DNA from: Gordonia sp. 'Campus'
GTDB taxonomy: Bacteria > Actinomycetota > Actinomycetes > Mycobacteriales > Mycobacteriaceae
Reading direction: 5' to 3'
DNA: 64,000 nucleotides
Assembly (NCBI RefSeq): GCF_022206305.1
Contig: NZ_JAKOIW010000006.1
Span: forward strand, 149,756 to 213,755
A program made the position numbers and the translations under genes. The notes under the pieces are model-generated. The model ran no database searches, was not told where the DNA came from, and was given only the letters and a program-made list of their open reading frames with translations. Shown piece by piece: positions 16,184 through 24,840 of the stretch (positions are counted from its first letter, which is position 1; the number at the start of each line of letters is the position of its first letter).

Positions 16184-17107
16184 ATGGAAGCACTCAGAGA
16201 TCTGGTTCGCGACGAAGCCAGCCGGTCCGACGACGGTGTCGACGAGGTGTCCGAGCGACTGCTGCTGTCCGCGGCGCGGCTGTCGCGCAATGCGCTGACC
16301 GAGATCGACTGGGATGCGCCGCTGGATCCGGGCAAGTACGGCTGCAGCCCGGAATGGTCGACGCTGTACGGCACCGCGTACTGGGACGAGATGAGCGAAC
16401 AGCAGCGGATCGCCCTCACCCGGCACGAGACCGCGTCGATCATGAGCATCGGCATCTGGTTCGAGATGATGCTGCAGGCGATGGTCATCCGTGACCAGTA
16501 TCTCGGGAACTACCACCGCCCGGAGTTCCAGTTCGCGCTGACCGAGGTCGCCGACGAGTGCCGGCACTCGCTGATGTTCGCCAAGACCTCACACAAGCTG
16601 ACCGGGACCAGCTACACGCCACATCCGCGCCTGGGCCGCTTCGGCAAGGTGTTCATGAGGGTGGCGGGCAGCGAGGTCGCGTACGCCGGAATCCTGGCCG
16701 CCGAGGAGGTGCTCGACGTGCTGCAGCGCGGGTGCATGCGCGACGAGCGCGTGCTGCCGCTCGTGCGCACGGTGAACGAGATCCACGTCCTGGAGGAGTC
16801 GCGGCACATGCGTTTCGCCCGCGAGGAGGTCCGCCAGTCGATGCGGCAGGCGAACTGGGCGCGTCGGCAGTTCAGTGCGGTCCTCACCGCGATGGCCGTG
16901 TCGTACATCCTCGTGAGCCTCGTCAGACCGAAGGCCTACGCCGACGCCGGCCTGGACCACCGCCGCGCGGTGGGGGAGATGCGACGCAACCACCATTTCC
17001 AGTCGATGGTCCGCTCGGGTTGCGCGCACCTGATGGCGTTTCTCGACGACGTCGGTCTGCTGACCCGCCCCGCGGCGCGCATCTACCGCAAGGTGCACAT
17101 GCTCTGA
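16184..17107 (+). CDS. AurF-like diiron oxygenase
   Basis: 307-aa helical diiron protein of the AurF (p-aminobenzoate N-oxygenase) family. Two ExxH iron motifs are visible, DECRH near residue 125 and EESRH near residue 205, with further candidate ligands in RHETAS and in the helix containing AAEEV. The family hydroxylates or N-oxygenates small substrates with O2; many actinobacterial members have no known substrate. ATG at 16184 follows GGCGAGGAG. It is divergent from dprE1 and convergent with eutC with only 16 bp between stops. No electron-transfer partner gene is next to it. Confidence 0.85.
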   Translation: MEALRDLVRDEASRSDDGVDEVSERLLLSAARLSRNALTEIDWDAPLDPGKYGCSPEWSTLYGTAYWDEMSEQQRIALTRHETASIMSIGIWFEMMLQAMVIRDQYLGNYHRPEFQFALTEVADECRHSLMFAKTSHKLTGTSYTPHPRLGRFGKVFMRVAGSEVAYAGILAAEEVLDVLQRGCMRDERVLPLVRTVNEIHVLEESRHMRFAREEVRQSMRQANWARRQFSAVLTAMAVSYILVSLVRPKAYADAGLDHRRAVGEMRRNHHFQSMVRSGCAHLMAFLDDVGLLTRPAARIYRKVHML

Positions 17108-17123
17108 CGTGCGACGACAGCGT

Positions 17124-17924
17124 CTACTCGATGACGTCCGCGGTCTCACCGGCGTGCTCCAGAACACCCGCACCGCTTTCGGTGAGCTGGGCGCGTGAGG
17201 TGTCCTTGAGTGCGACTCCCGATCGTCCGAGCTTGCGGGCGCCCTCGACGAGGGCTGCGGTGATGGCGGCCGCGGTCGTGTAATCGAGACCGTCGGGCGG
17301 ATGGATGTTGGAGATGCAGTTCCGGTCGGCATCGCTGCGCCCCGGTCGGGGGAGGTGGGTGAGGTAGATCCCCAGACTGTCCGCGACCGACAGGCCGGGA
17401 CGTTCGCCGATGATCACGATGATCGTCTGCGCGCCGAGGGCTTCGCCGATGTGATCACCCAGGGCGACCCGGGCCTGGGTGGCGATCACCGGGGGCGCGA
17501 TCGAGAACCGTGCGCCCAACTCGTCGATGAGCGCCGCGAGCAGTCCGCGTCCGTGGTCGACGAGCGCGCGCGGCGACAGGCCGTCGGCGAGCACGATCGC
17601 GAGGTCCGAGCCGGTCGCGGGCAGATGTGAGAGGTCGTCGGGCTGCCGTCCGAGGTCGGGTCGTCGCAGATACTCACCGCGCGACCCGGCTCTACTGGAG
17701 ACGTGCAACGCCGGCTCGATGTCGACGTCGCTGATCTGCTCGGTGAGAGCGGCGACGTCGAGTGGTTCGTGAACGGCATCGCGGGCGGCGGAGTGGGCGG
17801 CCTTGAACTCGAGCACCCGCCGCGACGGGAGCGAGTTCCCCGCCCGGCCGAGTCCGATGCGCGCCTGTGTGGTCTGTCGCAACTCGGCCCAGGGGTCCTG
17901 CGCCGGTCGGGAGTCGGCGTTCAT
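17124..17924 (-). CDS. eutC: Ethanolamine ammonia-lyase small subunit
   Basis: Light subunit of the adenosylcobalamin-dependent enzyme that splits ethanolamine into acetaldehyde and ammonia. 266 aa. Seen: the typical TQARIGLGRAGNSLPSRRVL near the N-terminus, IVLADGLS, IIVIIGERPGLSVADSLG and the cysteine-containing RNCISNIHPPDGLDY region of the family. Its ATG overlaps the eutB stop as ATGA, so expression is coupled. No eutA reactivase, EutD/E or microcompartment shell genes are in the window. Confidence 0.95.
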   Translation of the reverse strand: MNADSRPAQDPWAELRQTTQARIGLGRAGNSLPSRRVLEFKAAHSAARDAVHEPLDVAALTEQISDVDIEPALHVSSRAGSRGEYLRRPDLGRQPDDLSHLPATGSDLAIVLADGLSPRALVDHGRGLLAALIDELGARFSIAPPVIATQARVALGDHIGEALGAQTIIVIIGERPGLSVADSLGIYLTHLPRPGRSDADRNCISNIHPPDGLDYTTAAAITAALVEGARKLGRSGVALKDTSRAQLTESGAGVLEHAGETADVIE

Positions 17925-19330
17925 CGGGCCACGGTCAGTGATCGCAGGGGTGAGGTGTCCAGATCGACGGGCAGGATGCGTCCGTCGGGGTCGACCATGC
18001 CGAGCCCGGCGAGCCAGGTCTCGAACTCCGGGGCAGGGCGAAGGCCCAAAGCGCGGCGTACATACAGCGCGTCGTGGAACGACAGGCTCTGGTAGCCGAG
18101 CATGACATCATCGGCGCCCGGGACCGCGATGACGAAGGCGGCCCCGGCAACGCCGAGAAGGGTCAGCAGAGTGTCCATGTCGTCCTGGTCGGCTTCGGCG
18201 TGATTGGTGTAGCAGACGTCCACGCCCATGGGGAGGCCGAGGATCTTGCCGCAGAAGTGGTCCTCGAGGCCGGCTCGGATGATCTGCTTTCCGTCATAGA
18301 GGTATTCGGGCCCGATGAATCCGACGACCGTGTTGACGAGCAGGGGTTCGAGGACACGGGCCACTGCGTAGGCGCGCGCCTCCAGGGTCTGCTGATCGAC
18401 GGGTTTGCCGCCGGTCCCCAGGTGAGCGTTCGCGGAGAGCGCAGACCCCTGCCCGGTTTCGAGATACATGAGATTGTCGCCAACCGTGCCGCGATGCAGC
18501 GACCGCGCGGCCTCGTTGGCCTCCCGCAGGATGGAGATGTCGATCCCGAAGCTGCTGTTGGCCTTCTCGGTTCCGGCGATCGACTGGAACACGAGGTCGA
18601 CCGGCACGCCTTGGTCGATCATCTCGATCGTGGTGGTGACGTGGGACAGCACGCAGGACTGCATCGGAATTTCAAAGCGCTGCCGTATGTCGTCGAGCAG
18701 GTGCAGCAGGTCGGAGGTGGCGTGAGGTGAGTCGGTTGCCGGATTGATCCCGATGACCGCGTCCCCGCACCCCATCAGCAGTCCGTCCAGGGTTGCTGCG
18801 GCGATGCCGCGGGGATCGTCGGTGGGGTGGTTGGGCTGTAGGCGGGTGGAGATGCGCCCGGGCAGTCCGACGGTCGTGCGGAATGCTGCGGAGACCGTTG
18901 CTGCTGACGCGGCCAGGATCAAGTCCTGATTGCGCATGATCTTCGACACCGCGGCAACCATCTCTGGTGTCAGTCCCGGTGCCACCCGGGCGATTCGAGC
19001 GGCGCTGTCCTTCCGGACCGCGGTTTCCAGGAACCAGTCTCGAAGGCCGCCGACGGTGAGGTGTGCGACCGCCTGGAACGCGCGGCGGTCGTGGGTGTCG
19101 ATGATCAGTCTGGTGACTTCGTCTGTCTCGTAGGGAACGACGGGATCGTCGAGGAAGGTCGTCAGCGGGAGGTCGGCGAGTTGCCATGCCGCAGCTGCAC
19201 GTTCGGCATCGGACTCGGCGGCGCACCCGGCGAGTTCGTCGCCGGAGCGACGGGGGGTGGCCTTGGCCATCAGGTCGACCAGCCCGTCGAATGTGTATGT
19301 CGTGCCCGAGATCGTCTGGGTGTAGCTCAT
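17921..19330 (-). CDS. eutB: Ethanolamine ammonia-lyase large subunit
   Basis: Catalytic TIM-barrel subunit of ethanolamine ammonia-lyase, 469 aa (family about 455-470). Seen: MRNQDLILAASAATV, LQPNHPTDDPRGIAAATLDG, GCGDAVIGINPATDS, and VDVCYTNHAEADQDDMD, which all fit EutB. The start ATG overlaps the permease stop (ATGA), and the stop overlaps the eutC start, so permease, eutB and eutC form one tightly coupled operon. It supplies nitrogen and acetaldehyde from ethanolamine, a phospholipid head group. Confidence 0.96.
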   Translation of the reverse strand: MSYTQTISGTTYTFDGLVDLMAKATPRRSGDELAGCAAESDAERAAAAWQLADLPLTTFLDDPVVPYETDEVTRLIIDTHDRRAFQAVAHLTVGGLRDWFLETAVRKDSAARIARVAPGLTPEMVAAVSKIMRNQDLILAASAATVSAAFRTTVGLPGRISTRLQPNHPTDDPRGIAAATLDGLLMGCGDAVIGINPATDSPHATSDLLHLLDDIRQRFEIPMQSCVLSHVTTTIEMIDQGVPVDLVFQSIAGTEKANSSFGIDISILREANEAARSLHRGTVGDNLMYLETGQGSALSANAHLGTGGKPVDQQTLEARAYAVARVLEPLLVNTVVGFIGPEYLYDGKQIIRAGLEDHFCGKILGLPMGVDVCYTNHAEADQDDMDTLLTLLGVAGAAFVIAVPGADDVMLGYQSLSFHDALYVRRALGLRPAPEFETWLAGLGMVDPDGRILPVDLDTSPLRSLTVAR

Positions 19331-20769
19331 CGGAGATCCTCCTCGGCTTCGGCGAGGGCGGCGAACTCCTCATCAGGAGAGTTGGCCACCAGGTGATGGC
19401 GGCTGTACAGCGCGAAGTACAGCATGAACAAGGCGAACACGCCGAGGCAGCACAACGCTGCCACCACGTCGACCAGGAACGTCGCGATGACGGCGATCAT
19501 CGCGACGATGAGCGCGAAGCCGGTTGTGATGACGCCACCGGGGGTGCGGTAGGGGCGGTTCATGTCGGGTTCCCGCCGCCGCAGGATGATGTGACTGACC
19601 ATCATCAGCACGTAGCTCGAGGCCGCGCCGAAAACGGCCATGTTCAGCAGCAGGTCACCTTTCCCGGTCAGCGACAGCAGGAAACCGATGATGCCGGGCA
19701 CGATCAGCGCCAGTGTCGGCGCCTTGCGCTTGTTGGTCACCGACAACACGGGCGGCAGATAGCCTGCGCGCGAGAGCGCGAACAACTGTCGCGAGTATGC
19801 GTAGATGATCGAGAAGAAGCTCGCGATCAGTCCGGCCAGCCCGATGTAGTTGACCACCTTGGCCATCGACGAATCCCCGAGTGCCTCGACGAGCGGATTG
19901 CCCGACTCCGACATCGGCCCTGCGCCGCCCGCGCCGGTGGTCAGGAACAGCACGGTCACGCAGGTGACGAGCAGAACACTGATAGCGGCGATGATGCCCC
20001 GCGGCACGTTGCGTTCGGGATCGGCGGCCTCCTCGGCTGCCAGCGGCACGCCCTCGATGGCCAGGAAGAACCAGATCGCGAACGGAATCGCCGCCCAGAT
20101 GCCGAGATAGCCGAACGGCAAGAACGATGACGCCCCGGCTGCGTCGGTCGGTGCGATGTCGGTGAGATTGCCGACCTCGAAGTGCCCGATCGCGGTGATC
20201 GCGAAGATCACCAGGCCGATCAGCGCAATCGCGGTGATCGCGAACATCACCTTCAACGCCTCACCGGCGCCCGACAGGTGAATCCCGATGAAGATCGCAT
20301 AGACGGCCAGATAGACCCACCAACCGTCGGTGATCCCGAACAGGTTCAACGATTCGACGTAGGCGCCGATGAACGTGGCAATCGCGGCCGGCGCGATCGA
20401 GTATTCGATCAAAATCGCTGTGCCCGTGGCGAACCCGCCCCATGGACCGAGGGCACGGCGCGCGAACGTGTAACCGCCACCTGCCGCGGGAAGAGCCGAG
20501 GACAGTTCTGCCATGCCCAGCACCAGGCACAGATACATGGCCGCGATCACCACCGCGGCGATCGCGAGCCCGCCGAAACCACCTTGTGCCAGGCCGAAAT
20601 TCCAACCCGAATAGTCGCCCGAGACCACGTAACTCACGCCCAGGCCGGCGAGCAGCAACCACCCTGCGGTCCCGCCCTTGAGCTGGCGTCTTGCCAGATA
20701 GTCCGGAGACTCCGAATGGCTGTCCGCACCCCCGGCGTGGTGCGCACTCGCCGAATCGTCGATGGCCAC
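19327..20769 (-). CDS. APC-family permease, probably ethanolamine permease
   Basis: 480-aa amino acid-polyamine-organocation transporter with about 12 membrane helices. Seen: first helix region LGVSYVVSGDYSGWNFGLAQ, the ALPAAGGGYTFARRALGPWGG loop, and VPLAAEEAADPERNVPRGI, all typical of ethanolamine permeases of this family. The GTG at 20769 has GGGAGG 5 nt upstream; a longer reading to 20820 is not needed. Substrate follows from the family and from overlap with eutB. Upstream lies a TetR gene and a palindrome at 20857. Confidence 0.9.
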   Translation of the reverse strand: MAIDDSASAHHAGGADSHSESPDYLARRQLKGGTAGWLLLAGLGVSYVVSGDYSGWNFGLAQGGFGGLAIAAVVIAAMYLCLVLGMAELSSALPAAGGGYTFARRALGPWGGFATGTAILIEYSIAPAAIATFIGAYVESLNLFGITDGWWVYLAVYAIFIGIHLSGAGEALKVMFAITAIALIGLVIFAITAIGHFEVGNLTDIAPTDAAGASSFLPFGYLGIWAAIPFAIWFFLAIEGVPLAAEEAADPERNVPRGIIAAISVLLVTCVTVLFLTTGAGGAGPMSESGNPLVEALGDSSMAKVVNYIGLAGLIASFFSIIYAYSRQLFALSRAGYLPPVLSVTNKRKAPTLALIVPGIIGFLLSLTGKGDLLLNMAVFGAASSYVLMMVSHIILRRREPDMNRPYRTPGGVITTGFALIVAMIAVIATFLVDVVAALCCLGVFALFMLYFALYSRHHLVANSPDEEFAALAEAEEDLR

Positions 20770-20856
20770 GATGGCCTCCCTTGTGCTCAGGGGCCAGCCA
20801 CTCGGTGCTCCGGGCAACACTGGTCCAAGAAAATGTGACGCCCGACACTAAGTCGA

Positions 20857-20869
20857 GCAACGTTGCAAC
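20857..20869. promoter_or_regulatory. Overlapping palindromes upstream of the ethanolamine operon
   Basis: GCAACGTTGC (20857-20866) is a perfect 10-bp palindrome, and GTTGCAAC (20862-20869) overlaps it. They lie about 90 bp upstream of the permease start in the 223-bp gap after the TetR gene. A TetR-dimer site is plausible but the sequence differs from the TetR gene's own upstream palindrome. Confidence 0.4.
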
Positions 20870-20992
20870 CGAGTTGGCCAGGTTGATCACCTACCCGACC
20901 GGCCAGTCGACCGGCCTGCTCACCCATCCTGCGGCGCGGTTCGGCACCAGGGCCCACCTGCTCTGGCGGTCCGGGGTCGACGACCGCTGGGA

Positions 20993-21619
20993 TCAGGAAT
21001 CGTGCTGCGGGGGAGTGATGATCGCGGCGTTGACCAACGACAGCAGGTCCTCGACCCCGGTGCCGTCGGGCAGTTGGGTGGCGAAGTCGGTTTCCAGCGA
21101 GGCCAGCCCGTGCGCCATCGCGAAGGTGGCGATCGCGATGAGATTCCCGGGCACTCCGCCGCCCCAGCCGTCATCTGCGGCGTCGGAGACGGTGCGCATG
21201 TGGAGTTCCCACGCCCGTGCACGGGCCGCGACCAGCTCCGGTGCCTTGTTGTCGACCAGGCGTGAACCCAACATCAGGCCGACCGCGGCGCGGTGGTCGC
21301 GGGCGAACCGGACATAGACCTGGCCCAGAGTTGCCACAGCCTCTCCGAGCGGCGCGCTGTCGGACAGCTGTTCGAGCGCGCGGGTGTGCTCGGCGTGCAG
21401 GGTGTCGAACCCCTGCACGGCCACCGCCGTGAACAGTGCACGACGATCGGCGAAGTGGTGGGCCACCGACTGATGGGTGATTCCCACGCGGCGAGCGATG
21501 GCGCGGAGGCTCGCCTTCTCCGGACCGGCCTCGTCGAGCTCGGCGACCGCAGCGACGAGCAGCGCCTCCCGGATCTCGGGCGTGGTCCGGCGTCGGATCG
21601 GGCAAGCCGGCTTCTGCAT
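20993..21619 (-). CDS. TetR-family transcriptional regulator
   Basis: 208-aa repressor. HTH at about residues 14-60 with LRAIARRVGITHQSVAHHFA as the DNA-reading helices; the rest is a C-terminal helical domain of the TetR_C type without a recognisable ligand motif. ATG at 21619 is preceded by CATAAT 7 nt upstream, which would give a leaderless mRNA, and by the palindrome CCCACCGGTGGG. It lies upstream of the ethanolamine operon in the same direction and may control it; the divergent iron operon has its own IdeR-like box. Confidence 0.88.
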   Translation of the reverse strand: MQKPACPIRRRTTPEIREALLVAAVAELDEAGPEKASLRAIARRVGITHQSVAHHFADRRALFTAVAVQGFDTLHAEHTRALEQLSDSAPLGEAVATLGQVYVRFARDHRAAVGLMLGSRLVDNKAPELVAARARAWELHMRTVSDAADDGWGGGVPGNLIAIATFAMAHGLASLETDFATQLPDGTGVEDLLSLVNAAIITPPQHDS

Positions 21620-21633
21620 GCTCGCGATTATGT

Positions 21634-21645
21634 CCCACCGGTGGG
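21634..21645. promoter_or_regulatory. Candidate TetR operator (CCCACCGGTGGG)
   Basis: Perfect 12-bp palindrome 14 bp upstream of the TetR start at 21619. On the minus strand it is immediately followed by a CATAAT -10-like hexamer, so a bound repressor would cover the promoter. Autoregulation is inferred from position. Confidence 0.55.
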
Positions 21646-21724
21646 TGTGAGTCGGCGGACTCGAGGTCGATGGGGTGTATGTGCTCGAGGCACGCCTCGT
21701 ACCCCTCACGTCCGCCACGGCCCC

Positions 21725-21743
21725 TTAGGTTAGGATGCGCTAA
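21725..21743 (+). promoter_or_regulatory. IdeR/DtxR-type iron box
   Basis: TTAGGTTAGGATGCGCTAA matches the 19-bp iron-box consensus (TTAGGTTAGGCTAACCTAA) at 15 of 19 positions, with a perfect left half. It lies 63 bp upstream of the siderophore-binding protein gene. Iron-dependent repression of the whole uptake operon by IdeR/DtxR is the expected consequence. Confidence 0.75.
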
Positions 21744-21806
21744 CTGGCAGGTCGGGGTTGTCCGGTGCCGCTCTCGGCAGCGCCGATTCGTGAAAGGGCT
21801 TGTTGC

Positions 21807-22727
21807 ATGCGTGCGTCCGGAATTCGACGTGGAGTGGTGTTCGCGGCGGCGATCGTCGTGGGATTGGCGGGGTGCTCGTCTCAGTCGGACGGCGAGAACG
21901 ATTCGGCTGCCGGTGGCGGAACACAGAGTGTGGAGCATGCTCGCGGTACGGCAGACGTCCCGACGAATCCGCAGCGGGTCGTCGTGCTCGAGCCCGTGGA
22001 ACTCGATACCGCGGTCGCGCTCGGGGTGACGCCGGTGGGCGCCGCGGTGGCCAGCAACGTGGCGGGCATCCCGAAGTACCTGGGCGTCACTGGGGTGGAG
22101 CCGGTCGGAACGGTGCCGGAACCCGATCTGGAATCCATCGCCGCCTTGAAGCCGGACCTGATCCTGGGTACCGAGTCTCGTCATTCCAAGCTGTATGACC
22201 AGCTCGAGTCGATCGCGCCGACGGTCTTCATGGCGTCGCAGGCGGACCCCTGGCAGGAGAACGTCCTCCTGGTCGGGCAAGCGTTGGGCCGCAAGGACAA
22301 AGCGCAAGAGATGCTGAACGGCTTCAATGAGCGGTGCGCCCAGATCAAGGACACCTATGACGTCGAGGGCGAGACAGCGAATCTGATCCGGCCTCGCGAC
22401 GAGACGACACTGAGCCTGTACGGACCGACCAGCTTCGCCGGCGGGACCCTGCAGTGTGTGGGGTACACGATCCCCGATCGTGAATGGGAAGACGGTCTGC
22501 AGGCCGACATCTCGCCGGAGAACATCCGGCAGGCGATCGCCGACGACGTGTTCATCACGACGAGCGATGTCGACGACCCGTCGACGATCCCTGCTGCCAT
22601 CACCCAGAACCGGGCTGCGTTTCCTTCGGTGACATTGGTGGACACCAGCTACTGGATCTCGGGAGTCGGGCTCAAGGGCGGCGCACTTGTTCTCGACGAC
22701 ATCGAGCGGTTCCTCCAGAAACCCTGA
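21807..22727 (+). CDS. Iron-siderophore ABC transporter substrate-binding lipoprotein
   Basis: 306-aa FecB/FhuD-type binding protein that captures ferric siderophore outside the membrane. Seen: signal peptide with lipobox GLAGC (Cys at about 24), RVVVLEPVELDTAVALGVTP as the first strand-helix unit and PDLILGTESRHSKLYDQL, both typical of the fold. The first ATG after the IdeR-like box was chosen; its AAAGGG site is distant. The stop overlaps the first permease start (TGATG). Head of a five-gene operon ending with a siderophore reductase. Confidence 0.93.
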   Translation: MRASGIRRGVVFAAAIVVGLAGCSSQSDGENDSAAGGGTQSVEHARGTADVPTNPQRVVVLEPVELDTAVALGVTPVGAAVASNVAGIPKYLGVTGVEPVGTVPEPDLESIAALKPDLILGTESRHSKLYDQLESIAPTVFMASQADPWQENVLLVGQALGRKDKAQEMLNGFNERCAQIKDTYDVEGETANLIRPRDETTLSLYGPTSFAGGTLQCVGYTIPDREWEDGLQADISPENIRQAIADDVFITTSDVDDPSTIPAAITQNRAAFPSVTLVDTSYWISGVGLKGGALVLDDIERFLQKP

Positions 22728-23788
22728 TGTCCTTGATCGACGCACCTGCCGGCACCGGCAGCGAGCCCGCGGTGTCCGACCGGACGCTGCGGGCCTTGCG
22801 CGCGCCTGTCGGCCTGGTGGGCGTGGCGCTGCTTCTCATTGTCGCGGTGGCGATGTCGCTGATGATCGGGTCGAACTCGATCACGCCGGCAGCGGTGCTC
22901 GAGGTTCTCCGGGGTGGTGGTTCGCCCGAGGCGCGGTACGTGGTCATGGAGCTGCGGATTCCGCGTACGGCCGTCGGCCTGGTGGTGGGGGCCGCACTCG
23001 GCGCCGCCGGAGCGTTGATCCAGGCGTTCACCCGTAATCCCCTCGCCGACCCGGGAATTCTGGGAGTCAACGCGAGCGCTGCGTTCGCGGTTGCGGTCGG
23101 GGTGGCGTTCTTCGGGCTGCAGAGCATTCTCACCTCGGTCTGGCTGGCGCTTCTGGGGGCGCTGGTGGTCACGGTCGCGGTGTACGTCATCGGCTCGTCG
23201 GGCCGGGGTTCGGCCGACCCGGTGCGCCTCACCTTGGCCGGTGTGGCGTTGGGCGCGGTGTTCTCCGGCATGACCACGGGTATGACGCTGAGCGATCCGG
23301 ATGCCTTCGAGCACATGCGGTCGTGGAACGCCGGCTCGCTGGTCGGCCGCGGGCTGGACGTGTTGGCCCCGACCGTGCCGCTTGTCGCGATCGCCTTGCT
23401 CGCGGCGTTCGCGATGGCCGCCGGGTTGAATGCGCTTGCGCTGGGCGAGGATGTGGCCCGGGCGCAGGGGGCCAACGTGGTCGCCCTCCGGATCGGTGTC
23501 ATCGCGTCGGTGACGGTTCTGGCGGGGACCGCGACCGCGCTCGCCGGACCGATCGCATTCGTGGGACTGATGGTTCCGCATGTGGCGCGATGGCTGTTCG
23601 GGGTGGACCAGCGCAGAATTCTGGCCGCATCGGTGGTCCTGGCGCCGGTGCTCGTTCTGTTCTCCGACGTGCTGGGGCGAATCCTCATCTCGCCGGCGGA
23701 GATCCCGGTCGGTATCGTCACGGCGTTCGTCGGGGCCCCGGTACTGATCGTGCTGGTTCGTCGGCAGAAAGCGAGCACGCTGTCATGA
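22727..23788 (+). CDS. Iron-siderophore ABC transporter permease 1 (FecCD family)
   Basis: 353-aa permease of the FecCD/BtuC family with about 9-10 helices. Seen: ELRIPRTAVGLVVGAALGAAG, then FTRNPLADPGILGVNAS, and the ATPase-coupling loop GPIAFVGLMVPHVARWL, all standard for the family. It pairs with the second permease to form the channel. Starts on the TGATG overlap with the binding protein and ends in an ATGA overlap with permease 2. Confidence 0.94.
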   Translation: MSLIDAPAGTGSEPAVSDRTLRALRAPVGLVGVALLLIVAVAMSLMIGSNSITPAAVLEVLRGGGSPEARYVVMELRIPRTAVGLVVGAALGAAGALIQAFTRNPLADPGILGVNASAAFAVAVGVAFFGLQSILTSVWLALLGALVVTVAVYVIGSSGRGSADPVRLTLAGVALGAVFSGMTTGMTLSDPDAFEHMRSWNAGSLVGRGLDVLAPTVPLVAIALLAAFAMAAGLNALALGEDVARAQGANVVALRIGVIASVTVLAGTATALAGPIAFVGLMVPHVARWLFGVDQRRILAASVVLAPVLVLFSDVLGRILISPAEIPVGIVTAFVGAPVLIVLVRRQKASTLS

Positions 23789-24840
23789 CCGGCACCGGGT
23801 TGATCGACGTCGGTTACCGCAGGCGGGTGATCGGCATCGGTCCGTACGCAGTGCCGGTGCGGACGCGCAGCGTGGGCGTGGGTGTCGGCCTCGGTCTCGC
23901 CGTCTTCGTCCTCGGTGTCGTCGCGCTCGGGCTGGGGACCTATCCGCTGTCACCGCTCGCCGTCGTCGACACCCTGCTGGGCGGGGGCGACGCGCTCGAT
24001 CGCACCGTGGTCTTCGAATGGCGACTGGCGCGCACCGTCGCCGCGATCGTTCTCGGCGCATTGCTGGCCGTGGCCGGTGCGATCTTCCAGACGGTGACCC
24101 GAAACCCGTTGGCCAGTCCGGACATTCTGGGTCTGTCCAACGGGGCGTTCACCGGCATGCTGCTGACCGTGGTGGTGTTCTCGGCGAGCTGGTCGCAGAT
24201 GACAGCAGGAGCGGTGGTCGGCGGTGTCGTGACCGCTGCACTGATCTGGATGCTCGCCTACAAGGGCGGATTGCAGGGCTTCCGGCTCATCGTCACCGGC
24301 ATCGGGGTGGCGGCGATGCTGGCGTCCCTCAACACGTGGATGCTCCTGGAGGTCGAGCTGGACACCGCGATGTTCGCCTCGGCCTGGGGCGCGGGAAGCC
24401 TGAACGGTGTCACGGCAACGCCTTTGATCGGCGCTGTGGCCGTGGCGATCGTCCCGGTGGTGGTGCTGGCGGTCCTGACGCCGCGGCTGCGGCAACTCGA
24501 CCTCGGTGACGATGTCGCCGCGGCCACCGGTGCCCGCCCCGCCCTCGTCCGCACAGTGGTACTGCTCAGCGCGGTCACGCTCGTGTCCGCGGCGACCGCG
24601 GTGATCGGGCCGGTCGCCTTCATCGCCCTCGCGGCACCGCAGATCGCACGGCGGCTGTCCGCGACTCCGTATCTGTCCCTGACGGTGTCGGCCCTCGTGG
24701 GGGCGCTGTTGCTGCTGGCGTCGGATGTGATCGCCCAGCACGTCCTGCCCGTGACGCTGCCCGTCGGTGTGGTCACCGTATCGGTGGGGGGCGTGTATCT
24801 CGTTGTCGTCATCATCCAGGAGATCCGTCGCCGTGCCTGA
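23785..24840 (+). CDS. Iron-siderophore ABC transporter permease 2 (FecCD family)
   Basis: 351-aa second FecCD-type permease. Seen: EWRLARTVAAIVLGALLAVA, VTRNPLASPDILGLSNGAF, and the coupling loop GPVAFIALAAPQIARRL. Similar in layout to permease 1 but clearly a different sequence, as expected for a heterodimeric importer. The start overlaps permease 1 by ATGA; its stop lies inside the start region of the ATPase gene. Confidence 0.94.
   Translation: MTGTGLIDVGYRRRVIGIGPYAVPVRTRSVGVGVGLGLAVFVLGVVALGLGTYPLSPLAVVDTLLGGGDALDRTVVFEWRLARTVAAIVLGALLAVAGAIFQTVTRNPLASPDILGLSNGAFTGMLLTVVVFSASWSQMTAGAVVGGVVTAALIWMLAYKGGLQGFRLIVTGIGVAAMLASLNTWMLLEVELDTAMFASAWGAGSLNGVTATPLIGAVAVAIVPVVVLAVLTPRLRQLDLGDDVAAATGARPALVRTVVLLSAVTLVSAATAVIGPVAFIALAAPQIARRLSATPYLSLTVSALVGALLLLASDVIAQHVLPVTLPVGVVTVSVGGVYLVVVIIQEIRRRA

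Noticed and set aside
17124..20769. Bacterial microcompartment locus around eutBC
   Set aside because: No shell-protein or aldehyde dehydrogenase gene is found on either side.
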